This document shows positions 9,280 to 19,602 of a DNA stretch of 64,000 nt, one piece after another. Source of the stretch: CAVTYH01 sp963738835. GTDB taxonomy: Bacteria; Planctomycetota; Planctomycetia; Pirellulales; JADZDJ01. The DNA is taken from NCBI GenBank assembly GCA_963738835.1, contig CAVTYH010000001.1, forward strand, positions 1,054,001 through 1,118,000, written 5' to 3'. Within the stretch, counting starts at the first letter, position 1. Each line of letters opens with the position of its first letter. The position numbers were made by a program, and so were the translations under genes. The notes beneath the pieces were generated by a model. It ran no database searches, was not told the origin of the DNA, and was given only the letters and a program-made list of their open reading frames with translations.

Positions 9280-11069
9280 TTATTCCTTCGGTGGGCCGTC
9301 CAAACCGCCGGGCTGATTATCGTAGATGGTCCAGATGGGCGTTTTCTTTTTCAGATTGTCCAAATAGGTTTTCACCTGGCGATCGAGATTCTGGTCTTTC
9401 AGCTTCTTTTTGATTTCCGATTGCGTTTCTTCGAACGATTTGCGGCCGGCATCTTTGCGTTCGACCACGCGGATAATGTGATACCCCCGATCGGTTTCGA
9501 TAATCTGGCTAAGTCTGCCCACGGGCAATTGAAACACGGCTGCATCAATCTGTTTGGCCGCCAGACTGCCTTGCGTGGTCCAATCGAATGCGCCGCCGCT
9601 GGCTGCGGTGAAACCATCGGATCGAGCCTTGGCAATTTCCGCAAACGAGGCGCCTTGCATGACCGCGTTTCCCATCTCGGCAAGGGTCGCTTTTGCAGTG
9701 TCTTTATCGGGAAACCGGCTGAAGCTGACCATCAATTCCTCCCAGCGGGCTTGGGCCGGGAATTCGTAGTCGGCCATGTGTTGGGTGTAGTAAGCCAGAA
9801 TTTCGGCGGCGGAAATTTCATCGTCGTGCTTCACCTTCTCGCGCATCCAGCCGCCGTAGAGATTTTTTTCGAAGAACGAACGCCGTTCCCATTCGATTGA
9901 ACTGCCGCGTTGGCGGAGCTTTGCTTCGAGTTCCTGGCGAGTACTTACGCCGTTGGCCTCCAGCAGCTTTGGCAGTTGTTCTTTATCGAACGAACCGCCG
10001 ATTTCGGCCTGAATTTTCTTCATCCCATCGGCCGGAATACTATGGACGGCGTCGTTGTAAACCATCTTCATCTCGACCAATTGCTTCAGCAGCGGCCGCT
10101 CAGCCATGGCGAAAAACTGTTCCATCTGATCGGGCGGCACATCGAATTTCTTTTGCTGCAGCACTGCGTAGGTCAGCGCCTTGATGTCGCTGCGCAAAAT
10201 CGCTTCCGTGCCGACTTTGGCGATGATTTGCGAATCGGGAATGTCTTTCGGCTCGCCCGGCAGCACCTGCACATTGGGTGCGTTGAAAATGGGTTGAGCC
10301 GACAGGCCGGTGGCCGGGGGCGGCTGCGGCAGATTTGATGGCGACGGATTGTAGGGCGGCGTAATGGCCGACGTTGTAGGATACGGCTGCGGACCGGCGT
10401 TGGGTTGCGTCGCAGTTGCGGGCATCGAAACAGGGGGCTGCGTCGGCGTGTATTGCGGCGTTTGGCCGTAGGGAGCCGGTGGCTGTGCCTGTCCGTAGGG
10501 CAATTGCTGTTGCGGCGGCATCGCGGGAAAGGGACCGGTTTGCGCTGGAAGTTGCGCGAGTTGCATTGTCGCTGGCGGCGCGACGTTCGGCGGATAAAGT
10601 CCTCCGGGACCATCCGGCGTAGCGTGTGGTAAAAATGCGCTGCCGGGCGGCTGCGTCTGTGGCGCGCTGGAATTATTCGACGGCGACGTTGCGTAACTAT
10701 TCGAGCTCTGCACGGAACGACACTGCGGGTGTTCGGATCCCACACCGTAATTCCCGGTCGTGGTTGATTCGGATTCGTGCCATACGACGAAACAACACCC
10801 GCGTTATTTCCACCGGCGCCGTTCACTGTGCCACTATAAGAATCGACCGGCGTGCCGGGCCAACTTACAGGTCGCGTGACCGGCGTCGGTTGAGCGGGCG
10901 GTCCGGGCATGTTGTCGTACGGCTGATTACCGAACGGCACCGCTTGGGGAACCGATTGCGGATCGGGCGATTGAGCGCGCACCACGCTGTGGGCCAAATC
11001 AATCAAATCTTGCGCAATCCCTGGCCGCAGCCACATGGTGGCCAGCAGTCCCAGAGTCAGGCACAGCAC
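9280..11069 (-). CDS. SurA/PpiC-type peptidyl-prolyl isomerase with Pro/Gln-rich linker, frameshifted
   Basis: The C-terminal 300 residues contain a SurA-like N domain (IIAKVGTEAILRSDIKALTY...QLVEMKMVYNDAV) and a PpiC rotamase domain (QARWEELMVSFSRFP, then GGAFDWTTQG and DRGYHIIRVVERK). Before it lies a long low-complexity region rich in Pro, Gln and Ala, and an N-terminal hydrophobic segment (LTLGLLATMWLRPGIAQ) that anchors or exports the protein. It should assist folding of exported proteins. The N-terminal part (frame from 11069, a GTG codon) joins the rest by a shift near 10715-10725, just after DPNTRSVV. No strong ribosome site is seen, so the exact start is uncertain. Confidence 0.78.
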
Positions 11070-11167
11070 GACAGAATAAAAGGTGCGCCCACAGGCAGCC
11101 GTGAATGATGATTGCTTTGATCAGACGAAAAGAGCCGCTCGACGGGGGCGGGATGATAGCGGGCACG

Positions 11168-14100
11168 TCACCTGGGGCACAAGACCGATTCTACGGTTGC
11201 TAGCAGCACGTCGGAATCGGTCAGTCGCTTGTCGAGTGGCAGGTAGGCGCTGCGATTATCGACAATTCGCAAACGGCCGCGATTGGCACGGTTCAACTCC
11301 TCGATTTTTGGGCGGCTGGCGAACTGGAAGACAATATATCCTTCTTCCCGGCCAACCGATTCAATCTGCCAGCGAGCCGATGCCACCCGCAGCTCCGCAA
11401 ATTTCACCATCCGCTGGACCGGCGTCGGCAGCGGGCCGAAGCGATCGAGCATTTCGATTTTCAAATCGGCGGTTTCTTCCGGCGTAGTCACGCGCGTCAG
11501 TCGGCGGTAGAGATCGATCTTCATCCGCATGTCGGGCACATAGGTGCGTGGGATGAACGTCTCGCCGGGCAGATCGAGGCGGACGTCAACCGTTTCACGC
11601 GGCGACAATTGTTTCGCTCTCCGGACTGCTTGCTCCAGCAGTTCGCAGTACAACTCGTAACCGATCGTGGCGATGTGGCCGCTTTGCTGGGTGCCCAGAA
11701 TGTTGCCGGCGCCACGGATTTCCAAATCGCGCATGGCAATGGCGAAACCGGCCCCCATGTCGCTGAATTCTTCGATGGCCCGCAATCGTTTGGCGGAGGC
11801 GGTCGACAGATATTTATTCTGATCGATCAGCAAATAACAGTACGCCCGGTGTTTGTAGCGCCCCACGCGGCCGCGCAACTGGTGTAAATCGGCCAGACCG
11901 TAGCGATCGGCCTCGTCGATGAAAATCGTGTTGGCGTTAGGAATATCGAGCCCGCTTTCGACGATCGTCGTTGCCAGCAAAATGTCGAACTTGTGATTTA
12001 CGAAATCGAACATCACTTGCTCCAACTGATGCTCCGGCATCTGACCGTGGCCGATACGAATGCGGGCGTCCGGCACAATGCGTTGCAATTTGGCGGCCAG
12101 CAGTTCGATGTCATTCACCCGATTGTGGACGAAAAACACCTGACCGTTCCGGTTCAACTCGCGCACGATGCCGTGACGGATGAGTTCTTCATCAAACCGT
12201 GTCACACGCGTTTCTACGGCGAGCCGATCTTCCGGTGCCGTTTCCAAGTTAGAGATGTCGCGCAGCCCCAAGAGAGACATGTGCAGCGTGCGCGGAATTG
12301 GCGTGGCGGTCATCGTGAGTACATCGACCGTGGCCCGCAGCGCTTTGAGCCGTTCCTTGACATCGACGCCGAAGCGTTGCTCTTCGTCGATGATCAGTAA
12401 GCCCAGGTTTTGAAAATTCACATCGACTTGCGCCAGGCGATGCGTGCCGATGACGATATCGACCGAGCCGTCGATCAAACCCTTGATCGTTTCGCGCTGC
12501 TGTTTATCGGTGGCGAAGCGGCTGAGCACGTCGATGCGGAACGGAAACTCCGCCATCCGCTCGGTAAACGTACGGCGGTGCTGTTCGGCCAAGATCGTGG
12601 TTGGCACCAGCACCGCAACTTGATAACCGGCGTCGACCGCTTTGAACGCCGCGCGAATTGCCAATTCCGTCTTGCCGTAGCCGACGTCGCCGCATAGCAA
12701 GCGGTCCATCGGCCGCGGCTGTTGCATATCATGTTTGATGGCAGCAATCGCATTTAGTTGGTCCGGCGTTTCGCGATATGGAAATGCAGCATCGAACTCG
12801 CGCTGCCATTCGGAATCGGGGGCGAATTGAATGCCGGGTCGCAAAGCGCGCAGCGCCTGCACCGAGAGCATGTCGGCAGCCAGATCGACCACGGCCCGCG
12901 CCGCCGCTTCCTTCTGCCGTTGCCACATCCGGCCGCCGATGTGCGCCAGACTGGGTCGGGCTTTGCTGCCGCCGATGTATTTTTGCACCAGATCGATGTT
13001 CGAGGCCGGCACAAAAATGCGCGTGCCGCCGTGAAACTCGACTTCCAGATGTTCTTCGACCGCGCCGTTTTTTTCGAGCAGCTTCATGCCACGATAGCGA
13101 CCGATGCCGTGCGACAGATGCACCACATAATCGCCCTCGCGCAGCTCCAAAAAACTGTCGATCACGCGTCCCAGCCGCCGGCGAGCGGGGCGATTCAATT
13201 CAGTGCGGTGGAACAACTCCGCACTGGAAACCAGCACAATCCGTTCGCTGACCAAACGAAAACCGGCCTGCAAGCGACCGATCGGAAAATGCAATTGGCC
13301 AGCCTGAGCGAGCCTCGTTGTGCCGAAGATTTCGCGCAGCCGCTCGACTTCCGCTTCCGTCGGGCAGACCAGATGCACTTCGTAGCCTAGACCCACGGTG
13401 TCTAGTTCCTCGCGCACCTTGCCGATGTCGCCGCTGAAACGCTCGACGCTTTCGATCCGCAACTGACATTCTGCTTCCATCGAACCGCTGGCCACTGCCG
13501 CCGCCGTGACGGAAGGAAACCGATAAATGCTGGCCAGTGTATCGTCGAGGTCATGCACTTCCTGCGGCCGCTCCAGCCGCTGGCGATAATGCCGGCCCTC
13601 TTCTTGCATCTCGTGAGGCTCGATCAGCAGGAACCAGGAACCGGGCGGAAGGTATGAGGCGAAGTGCGTGGAATCAATGGGAACTGGGGAATGGGGAATG
13701 GGGAATGCCGAGCCCGGAGCGTCAGCGACAGGAGCGCGAACGTGTGAACGTGTGAAGGGGTGAACGGGTGAATCGATCGCATCCTGGTTTAGCCGCGACG
13801 CGCTAACGGATCGCGTCGACTGGCCGCTGAACCCTGAACCCTGAACCCTCTCTGGAAGCGCCGTGATATCGACCGTCTCCAGCGTTTCCAAACTCCGCTG
13901 CGTGCTAACTTCGAATTGCCGGATCGATTCAATCGTGTCGCCGAACAATTCAATCCGCACCGGATGAAACCAATCGGGTGCGAACACGTCGATGATGCCG
14001 CCGCGCGGCGAAAACTCGCCGGGCAGTTCGACGGCGCTGGTGTTCTGAAATCCATTTTCTGCCAGCCAGCGCAAGAAGGCGGTGGGATCGATTTCATCGC

Positions 14101-14722
14101 CGACGTGCAAACGCCGGGTTTGTCGCGCCAGCAATTCCGGCGGCGGCACCGGCTGCAAAAGCGCTGGATGCTGGTGACGATGAGATTGGGTACAGCTTGC
14201 TCTTGGGTGCCACTGCTGGCTTGCCCAGCAGTGCTTTGAGCGCCAGTGAAGTTTCCACTGCTGAACGAGCCAGCAGTGACACCCCGTGCTAAAACGGAAT
14301 TGCTCCCGAGCAACTTCTGCACGCGCAGTCGATCGCCGTGGGCTTCGTCCTGAATATTGTGATCGCCAGGGGCCGATTCCCACGCCGGGAATTTCTCGAT
14401 CGTGTAGGAGGCGACTCCTACAACGGGCGCCAACAGTTGCGGAGCGAAGATTGCCAAGTCATCACAGAAATCGTCGACATCGCCTGCACGCGGACAAACG
14501 ACGACGAGCGTGCGGGGCTCCGCTGCCTGACGGGCGCGGCTTGCCAGCTGCCCGAGCAAATTCGCCGCCACCAGCGCAGCTCGACCCCCAGACTCCGCCC
14601 AGCGCCCCGCCATGTCCTGCCCGCAGACTGGCGATCACTTCGGCGTAGCCGTCTTGCGCATTCAATCGCTCGGCCAGCTCCGCGAGCCGAGCCGAGCCAA
14701 TGTCGGCCGTGGCCCCGGTCAT
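11168..14722 (-). CDS. mfd: Transcription-repair coupling factor Mfd, two frameshifts and two repeat insertions
   Basis: Restored length is about 1,185 residues. Mfd displaces stalled RNA polymerase and recruits UvrA. In order: an N-terminal UvrB-like module (GGALGGVWGSS; FPAWES), the polymerase-interaction domain (EGDYVVHLSHGIGRYRGM; FVPASNIDLVQKY), helicase motifs (LLCGDVGYGKTELAIRAAFK, LLIIDEEQRFGV, TMTATPIPRTLHMSL) and the TRCF C-terminal domain. Two frameshifts lie in the N-terminal part: a lost GC near 14575, in GSSC-ALVAANLLG, and a lost G near 14155, in TSIQ-ALLQPVPPPELLA. Two non-conserved inserts coincide with repeat sequences at 13660-13850 and 14180-14300. The start at 14722 (MTGATADIGS) is chosen because homology-like sequence begins there. 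Confidence 0.9.
13660..13850. repeat. Repeat-derived insertion inside mfd, with two heptanucleotide triplets
   Basis: Between conserved Mfd segments (ending near ALPER and resuming at FASYLPPG) lies a 60-residue stretch of low complexity. Its DNA contains GGGGAAT three times in tandem at 13686-13706, GAACCCT three times in tandem at 13829-13849, a GTGAACG/GTGAAGGGGTGAAC run near 13740-13770, and the segment GAGCCCGGAGCGTCAGCGAC near 13710. A related GGGAGCGTCAGCGACCGGAG lies near 61465. The reading frame stays open through it. Confidence 0.65.
14211..14278. repeat. Pair of CACTGCTG...CAGCAGTG hairpins inside mfd
   Basis: Two short inverted repeats, CACTGCTGG/CCAGCAGTG at 14211-14233 and CACTGCTG/CAGCAGTG at 14256-14278, sit in a segment of mfd that translates to a Ser/Thr/Gly/Ala-rich insert (GVTAGSFSSGNFTGAQSTAG). 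This motif is, to my knowledge, a frequent intergenic repeat of Pirellulaceae. Here it lies inside a coding region without breaking the frame. Confidence 0.65.
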
Positions 14723-14740
14723 GTGTACGTCAATTGTAGG
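14612..14740. repeat. 129-bp direct repeat, copy A (5' end of mfd)
   Basis: This segment, the first 110 bases of mfd plus its 5' flank, recurs at 22818-22946 with about six mismatches. The copy encodes the same peptide (TGATADIGSARLAELAERL) but leads nowhere. Confidence 0.85.
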
Positions 14741-15254
14741 GCGTTGGCGAAATCGCGGAAGTGCAAACAGATCGCGGCTTGCTGCGCCACTTACAGAGCT
14801 AAGAAATAGCCGCCGAGAATTGCGTTGCAATTCCCCACGCCGTGGGGGAGCAATGCCTCCCACTGCTCGGCTCTTAGACCCCGTGGACAGCCCTTTGCCG
14901 TCGCCCCGGTCACAGCCGCCAGGACCGTTTGGTCTTGGGTTGGTGATTCTGCAGTGACCGGTATTACGAGCAGAAGGCCCGCACAATTATTGCGAACGGC
15001 GGTGGTGAATGTCACAAGCCTCCTCTCGACCGTCCTCGCCGGTGGCCGCGGCGGCAGTTTGCAGCCCCGGGTTCAGTAATGGCATTATTCGGTCCATTCC
15101 CGCCAACCATTTTTTCTTGAATCGGGCCGTCCCCGCGTCTATATTCCAGGCTGCTCCGTGCCACACGTTTTCCTTTCCGTCGGCTAATGAACGCGAACCG
15201 ACGGCGACTCGAAGGTTCCTGCCGACACTCTCGTGATGATGAGCGGAGGTTGCG
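14723..15254. other. Divergent control region between mfd and the PEP-CTERM array
   Basis: About 530 bases separate mfd (minus) from the first array gene (plus). The region contains the conserved block at 14899-15000 and must carry promoters for both directions. A clear ribosome site (GCGGAGG) precedes the plus-strand gene at 15255. No small gene could be supported. Confidence 0.5.
14899..15000. promoter_or_regulatory. Conserved 100-bp block upstream of PEP-CTERM gene 1 (copy A)
   Basis: A near-identical block lies at 31342-31440 upstream of gene 5, and its core 16-mer ACAGCCGCCAGGACCG (14912-14927, 31355-31370) recurs with one change at 19442-19457 upstream of gene 2. An outer inverted repeat CCGGTCAC/GTGACCGG and an inner one CCAGGACC/GGTCTTGG could form a two-stem RNA leader. 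Whether it is a leader RNA, a protein-binding site or a remnant of duplication is open. Confidence 0.5.
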
Positions 15255-18200
15255 ATGGCCTGCTCGTGTGCGCGTCGTCTGGGCAACTTACCTAGGGTAT
15301 GCCGGCTCCTCGGCTTGCTAATTCTTTGGTGCGTGGCCGCGCGAGTCGAAGCCGCGGACATTCGCTGGCGCAGCTCCTCCGGCGGTACTTTCAGCTCGAC
15401 CGCCAATTGGACCGGCGGCGTCGTGCCCGGCGGCGGCGACTACGCCCACTTCGGACTCTCAAGCGGAATGTTCAGCTTGCCCAATTACACGGTCAGCTTC
15501 ACGGCGAACGCCACCAACCTGGGCCTCGTCGTGGAAGACGACTTCGTCACCTTCGATTTGAACAGCCATGTCTACACGACGACCCAGTTCGACGCCGTGT
15601 CGGTCGGCACCGTTCCCCACAGCATCTTTAACGTCGGGAGCGGGGCGCTGACAATTACTGATGGCATCGTCAGCGTCCCGTTCCAATCGGAATTCGCCGT
15701 CGGCGCGGTCGCGAACGGCACCGGCGCGCTGACGGTCTCGACCGGGGGACTCATCATCGGCGATCCATCGCTGGAAATCGGCATGGCCGGTACAGGCTTC
15801 CTGACGATTCAGAACAACGGCGACATCCTCACCGATCGCACGCACATCGGCTTCAATGCGGGCACTACCGGCACGGCGACGATCACGGGGGCCGGCTCAT
15901 CGCTCACGGCGGTCGAAGTATTTGTCGGCAGCTCGGGAACCGGCACGATGAACATCGCGGCCAGCGGCCACGTCGACGTCGGCACTGACGCCTGGGTCGG
16001 CAACCTGGCCGGCAGCAATGGCACGGCGAATGTCGACGGCGCTGGTTCGCGATGGAAGATCACCGGGCAGCTTGCCGTCGGAAACGAAGCCACTGGAGTG
16101 CTCAATATTACGGGCGGCGGTGATGTAGAAAGTGCCGGTAGCTTAATCGGCAAGGCTGCCGGTGGTAACGGAAACGTTTCGGTCACGGGCACTGGTTCGA
16201 AGTGGATCAACTCGGCCAGCTTGTTCGTCGCCGATCGAGGCAATGGGACACTGAATGTGGGCGACCGGCGGTCGAGTGGACAGTGGCGCGGGAGAAATCG
16301 GTTACTTTGACCACACGACGGGAATGGCGACCGTAGACGGCGCAAATTCGGCCTGGAATGACTTCGGCGACCTGGAGATTGGTGTATTCGGTTCAGGGAC
16401 GCTAAACATCACCAATGGCGCACTCGTGCAAAATGTGAACGGCACCCTCGGCGCTGAAAACGGTGTCGGCAATGTTTCCATTGACGGATCAAATTCAAGG
16501 TGGATTCAGACAGGCGAGCTGATCGTCGGCAACGGCCACGGTACGCTCAGCATCACCGGCGGCGGCTACGTCGAGAATGCGTCGGGGGTGATTGGAAGTC
16601 TCGCCAATAGCATGGGAACCGTCACCATCAGTGGCCCCACTTCCAAGTGGAAGAATTCAGGCGCGTTGTTTGTCGGCGACCGAGGCAACGGATCGCTCAG
16701 CATCTCCGGCGGCGCTCGTGTCGAAAGCGTGACGGGTGAGATCGGTTATTTCGACAAGCCTGTCGTGGGAACGGCCAGCGTGGACGGCGCTAATTCGGCG
16801 TGGATTGCGACAGGCAACTTTGAGGTCGGTGTTTTCGGCTTTGGCACTCTCAATATCACCAATGGTGGGTTGGTCCAGAATGGCGACGGCACGATCGGCG
16901 CTGAAAATGGCGACGGAAACGTCACCGTAAACGGCTCTAATTCGCGATGGATCCAAACCGGATCACTCATCGTCGGCAACGGACAGGGCACGCTCAACAT
17001 CACGGCCGGTGGTTATGTCGAAAACACTTCTGCCGTAATTGGCAAAATTGAAAACAGCAACGGCAGCGTCACCGTCGCCGGCCCCATGTCCAAGTGGAAA
17101 AACTCGGGAGGCATTTTTGTAGGCGATCGCGGCGATGGCACGCTGAGCATCAGCGGCGGCGGTAGCGTGGAAAGCACTTCGGCCGAAGTCGGCTACTTTG
17201 ATTCCTCGGTTGTGGGGACGGTCACCGTCGATGGCGCGAATTCGACGTGGATCGCCACGGGCGACTTCGAAATCGGCATCTTTGGCACCGGCAATCTGAA
17301 TATTACGAGTGGCGGATTGGTGCAGAGCAGGCACGACAATCGGCGCGGAAAACGGCCTGGGAAACGTCACTGTCGACGGGACGAATTCGAAATGGATTCA
17401 GTCCGGGCGCTGACTGTTGGGAACGGCCGGGGCAATCTCACTATCAAGGCGGGCGGATATGTCGAAAATGCGTCCGCGAAAATTGGCATATTGGCAAGCA
17501 GCATGGGCACCGTCTCGGTCTCAGGTTCAGGGTCTCAATGGAACGACACCGGAAACATGGTCGTCGGTAGTGGTGGCACCGGTCAGCTTCAAGTTTCCGC
17601 GGCCGGGCTGGTGACGAGCGGCAGCAGCACTATCGGCGATAGCGCTGGATCGCATGGCACCGTCACCATATCCGGCACAGGCGCCCATTGGATCGATTCG
17701 GGCCTCTTCTTGAATGTCGGAAATTCAGGCAATGGCACGCTGAACATTTTGGCCGGCGGCCTGGTCGAGAATTCAACGGCACGAATCGGCGCCGCTTCCA
17801 CAGGGAACGGCGTCGCGAACGTCGACGGCCCCAATTCTCGCTGGAGCATTAGCCAGTTCATCGACGTCGGTAGCACCGGCATCGGAACACTGCAGATTTC
17901 CGCTGGCGGGTTGGTCACGAGCCCCGACGGCGTCATTGGGGACTCCGCCAATTCGCAAGGCGCCGCCAGTGTGTCTGGCGCAAACTCACGCTGGATCAAT
18001 TCGAGCATCCTCGCAGTCGGCCAATCGGGAGCTGGCGCGATTGACATCGGTGGCGGCGCATTAGTGCAAAGCAGTGCAGTTTTCATTGCAGTTAATTCCG
18101 GCAGCTCGGGGATCATCCTCGTCGACAGCAATTCGCAACTGATCGCCGGCAGCACGCTCGCGGTCGGAGTATCTGGCAGCGCCAATTTGAGTATCATGGC

Positions 18201-19206
18201 TGGCGGCCGCGTTTCAAGCCCGAGCGCCTTCCTCGGCCTACAGCCCGGCTCGACGGGAAAGGCCACAATCGCCGGCGCCGGCTCGAAGTGGACGAACACG
18301 GGCCAACTCATCCTTGGGGGCAACGGCAGTGCTCCTGGCAACAGCGGCGGATCTGCTACGTTGCGTGTTCAAGCCGGCGGGGAACTTGTCACCGGCGATA
18401 CGTACATTTTTGGCGGCGACCTGTTAAGTCTGGAAGGCGGCACGCTCTCCGCCAGCGAGATCAGCTTTCCCGGCGCCGGAGACTTTGCTTGGACCGCTGG
18501 CACTCTGCACTTGGGATCTTACCACCGCTCTCTGACCGTCCCGAACGACGGCACACTCGCCCCTGGCAACTCCGTCGGTCAAACCGATATCGACGGCAAT
18601 TATTTCCAACTGAGCCACGGAATGCTCGAAATCGAAATCGGCGGGCCCACGTCCGCCGATCGCGTCAACATCACCGGCGTCGCCAATTTCAGCGGCAATT
18701 TGCAGCTCAAGTTACTCAACGGGTTTATTCCCAATCCGGCCACCAGCTTCACCGTTTTCGATTCCCGCGGAATCATGGGTTCGTTCTTGAATGTCGCCAA
18801 CGGCCAGCGGCTGACGACGGTGGGGAACGGCGGTTCCTTTCTGATCCACTACGGACCTGGGAGCCCGTTCGACCCTGACCAGATTATCTTGAGTGATTTT
18901 GAGCAGATTTTCCCCCTCGGCGATTTCAATCTCGATCATCAAGTGACCGCCGCCGACATTCCGTCGATGCTTTCGGCGCTGACCGATTTGAACGCCTACA
19001 CATCCACCAACTCGTTAAATCCGACTCAGTTGGCCGCGATCGGTGACTTCGACAGTTCCGGCACAGTGACCAACCGCGATATCCAAGGGTTGCTGGACCT
19101 AGTGGCCAGTTCCGGCGGCGGATCGGTGGCCGCGGTGCCGGAACCGGAATCTTTGCTACTTTTCAGCTTTGGCGCACTTGTGTTAGCGATGCGCAAGAGA
19201 CGTTGA
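15255..19206 (+). CDS. PEP-CTERM array gene 1: giant T5SS/PEP-CTERM-repeat protein with dockerin, frameshifted
   Basis: About 1,316 residues. The start has a strong GGAGG site seven bases upstream. A signal peptide ends near VEA (residue 34). An N-terminal module (WTGGVVPGGGDYAHFGL) precedes some twenty repeats of about 49 residues of the T5SS/PEP-CTERM-associated type (G-T-(L/V)-x-I-(S/T)-x-G-G near each start, S-x-W near each end). Three 149-residue super-repeats lie at about 16.2-17.6 kb. A type I dockerin follows (GDFNLDHQVTAADIPSMLSA; GDFDSSGTVTNRDIQGLLDL), then VPEPESLLLFSFGALVLAMR and RKRR, a PEP-CTERM sorting tail. The frame shifts near 16262 and, as a compensated pair, near 17330 and 17405. 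It is probably exported and processed by an exosortase. Confidence 0.85.
16222..17560 (+). repeat. Three tandem 447-bp super-repeats within array gene 1
   Basis: The phrase (L/I)FV(A/G)DRG(N/D)G recurs near 16222, 16668 and 17115, i.e. every 447 bases or 149 residues. Each unit comprises three 49-residue repeats in the same order (GYFD...VDGANS.W; IGAENG.GNV; SKWKNSG). The copies are clearly similar but not identical. Confidence 0.75.
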
Positions 19207-19214
19207 TCGTCGGT

Positions 19215-19367
19215 TCAATTGCGCTGGACTGCTGGCCACACTTCGCAGCTCTTGCAAACCGCTGTTCGGTCCTCGCCAAACCCTTCAGGGGGAGCCGCCG
19301 TGGCCAAATGCTTCACTAGCTCGCCGCAAACTGGGGCGCATGCCTGGCCGCAGTTATTGCAATTCAT
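19215..19367 (-). CDS. Possible 50-residue zinc-ribbon-like protein
   Basis: The minus strand encodes a 50-residue frame beginning MNCNNCGQACAPVCGELVKH. Six cysteines are arranged C-x2-C-x3-C-x3-C and, near the end, C-x2-C (CKSCEVWP), which suggests metal binding. It is acidic to neutral, has no signal peptide, and lacks a clear ribosome site. It lies between two plus-strand array genes. I do not recognise a family. It could be a chance frame, but the cysteine spacing is unusual for chance. Confidence 0.35.
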   Translation of the reverse strand: MNCNNCGQACAPVCGELVKHLATAAPPEGFGEDRTAVCKSCEVWPAVQRN

Positions 19368-19441
19368 CAGGTAGCGATTGATAATGCCCGCACTGCTCCG
19401 ACTTTCTGACTCCGCTGACAGCGGTAAGGCGTTGCCTGGTT

Positions 19442-19457
19442 ACAACCGCCAGGACCG
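19442..19457. promoter_or_regulatory. Conserved 16-mer upstream of array gene 2
   Basis: ACAACCGCCAGGACCG differs by one base from the 16-mer upstream of genes 1 and 5. It lies 146 bases before the start codon. The flanks allow a GCCAGG/CTTGGC hairpin, as in the other copies. Confidence 0.45.
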
Positions 19458-19602
19458 AATGGCTTCTTGGCGCTAGTGCGATAATCGGATTATTTTGCGC
19501 GACGTTGCCCGCAAGATTTCGGCGGGGATGTTTCGCTGTCGCCTTTCAAAATATTATCGCGGCATCGCTGATCGCGAAAACTCTCATCGGAAGGAATTCA
19601 CC

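Larger units (their letters stand above)
19207..19602. other. Intergenic region between array genes 1 and 2
   Basis: About 400 bases. It holds the possible small minus-strand gene at 19215-19367, the motif GATAATGCCCGCACT near 19377-19391 (also present near 31289), and the conserved 16-mer at 19442-19457. Array gene 2 begins at 19603 after an AAGGA site. Confidence 0.5.

Noticed and set aside
12758..13390. Plus-strand frame of 210 codons opposite mfd
   Set aside because: The complementary strand carries conserved Mfd motifs throughout.
13686..13849. Tandem heptamers considered as a CRISPR or telomere-like array
   Set aside because: Only three copies of each heptamer, without spacers, and translated within mfd; no cas genes are in the window.
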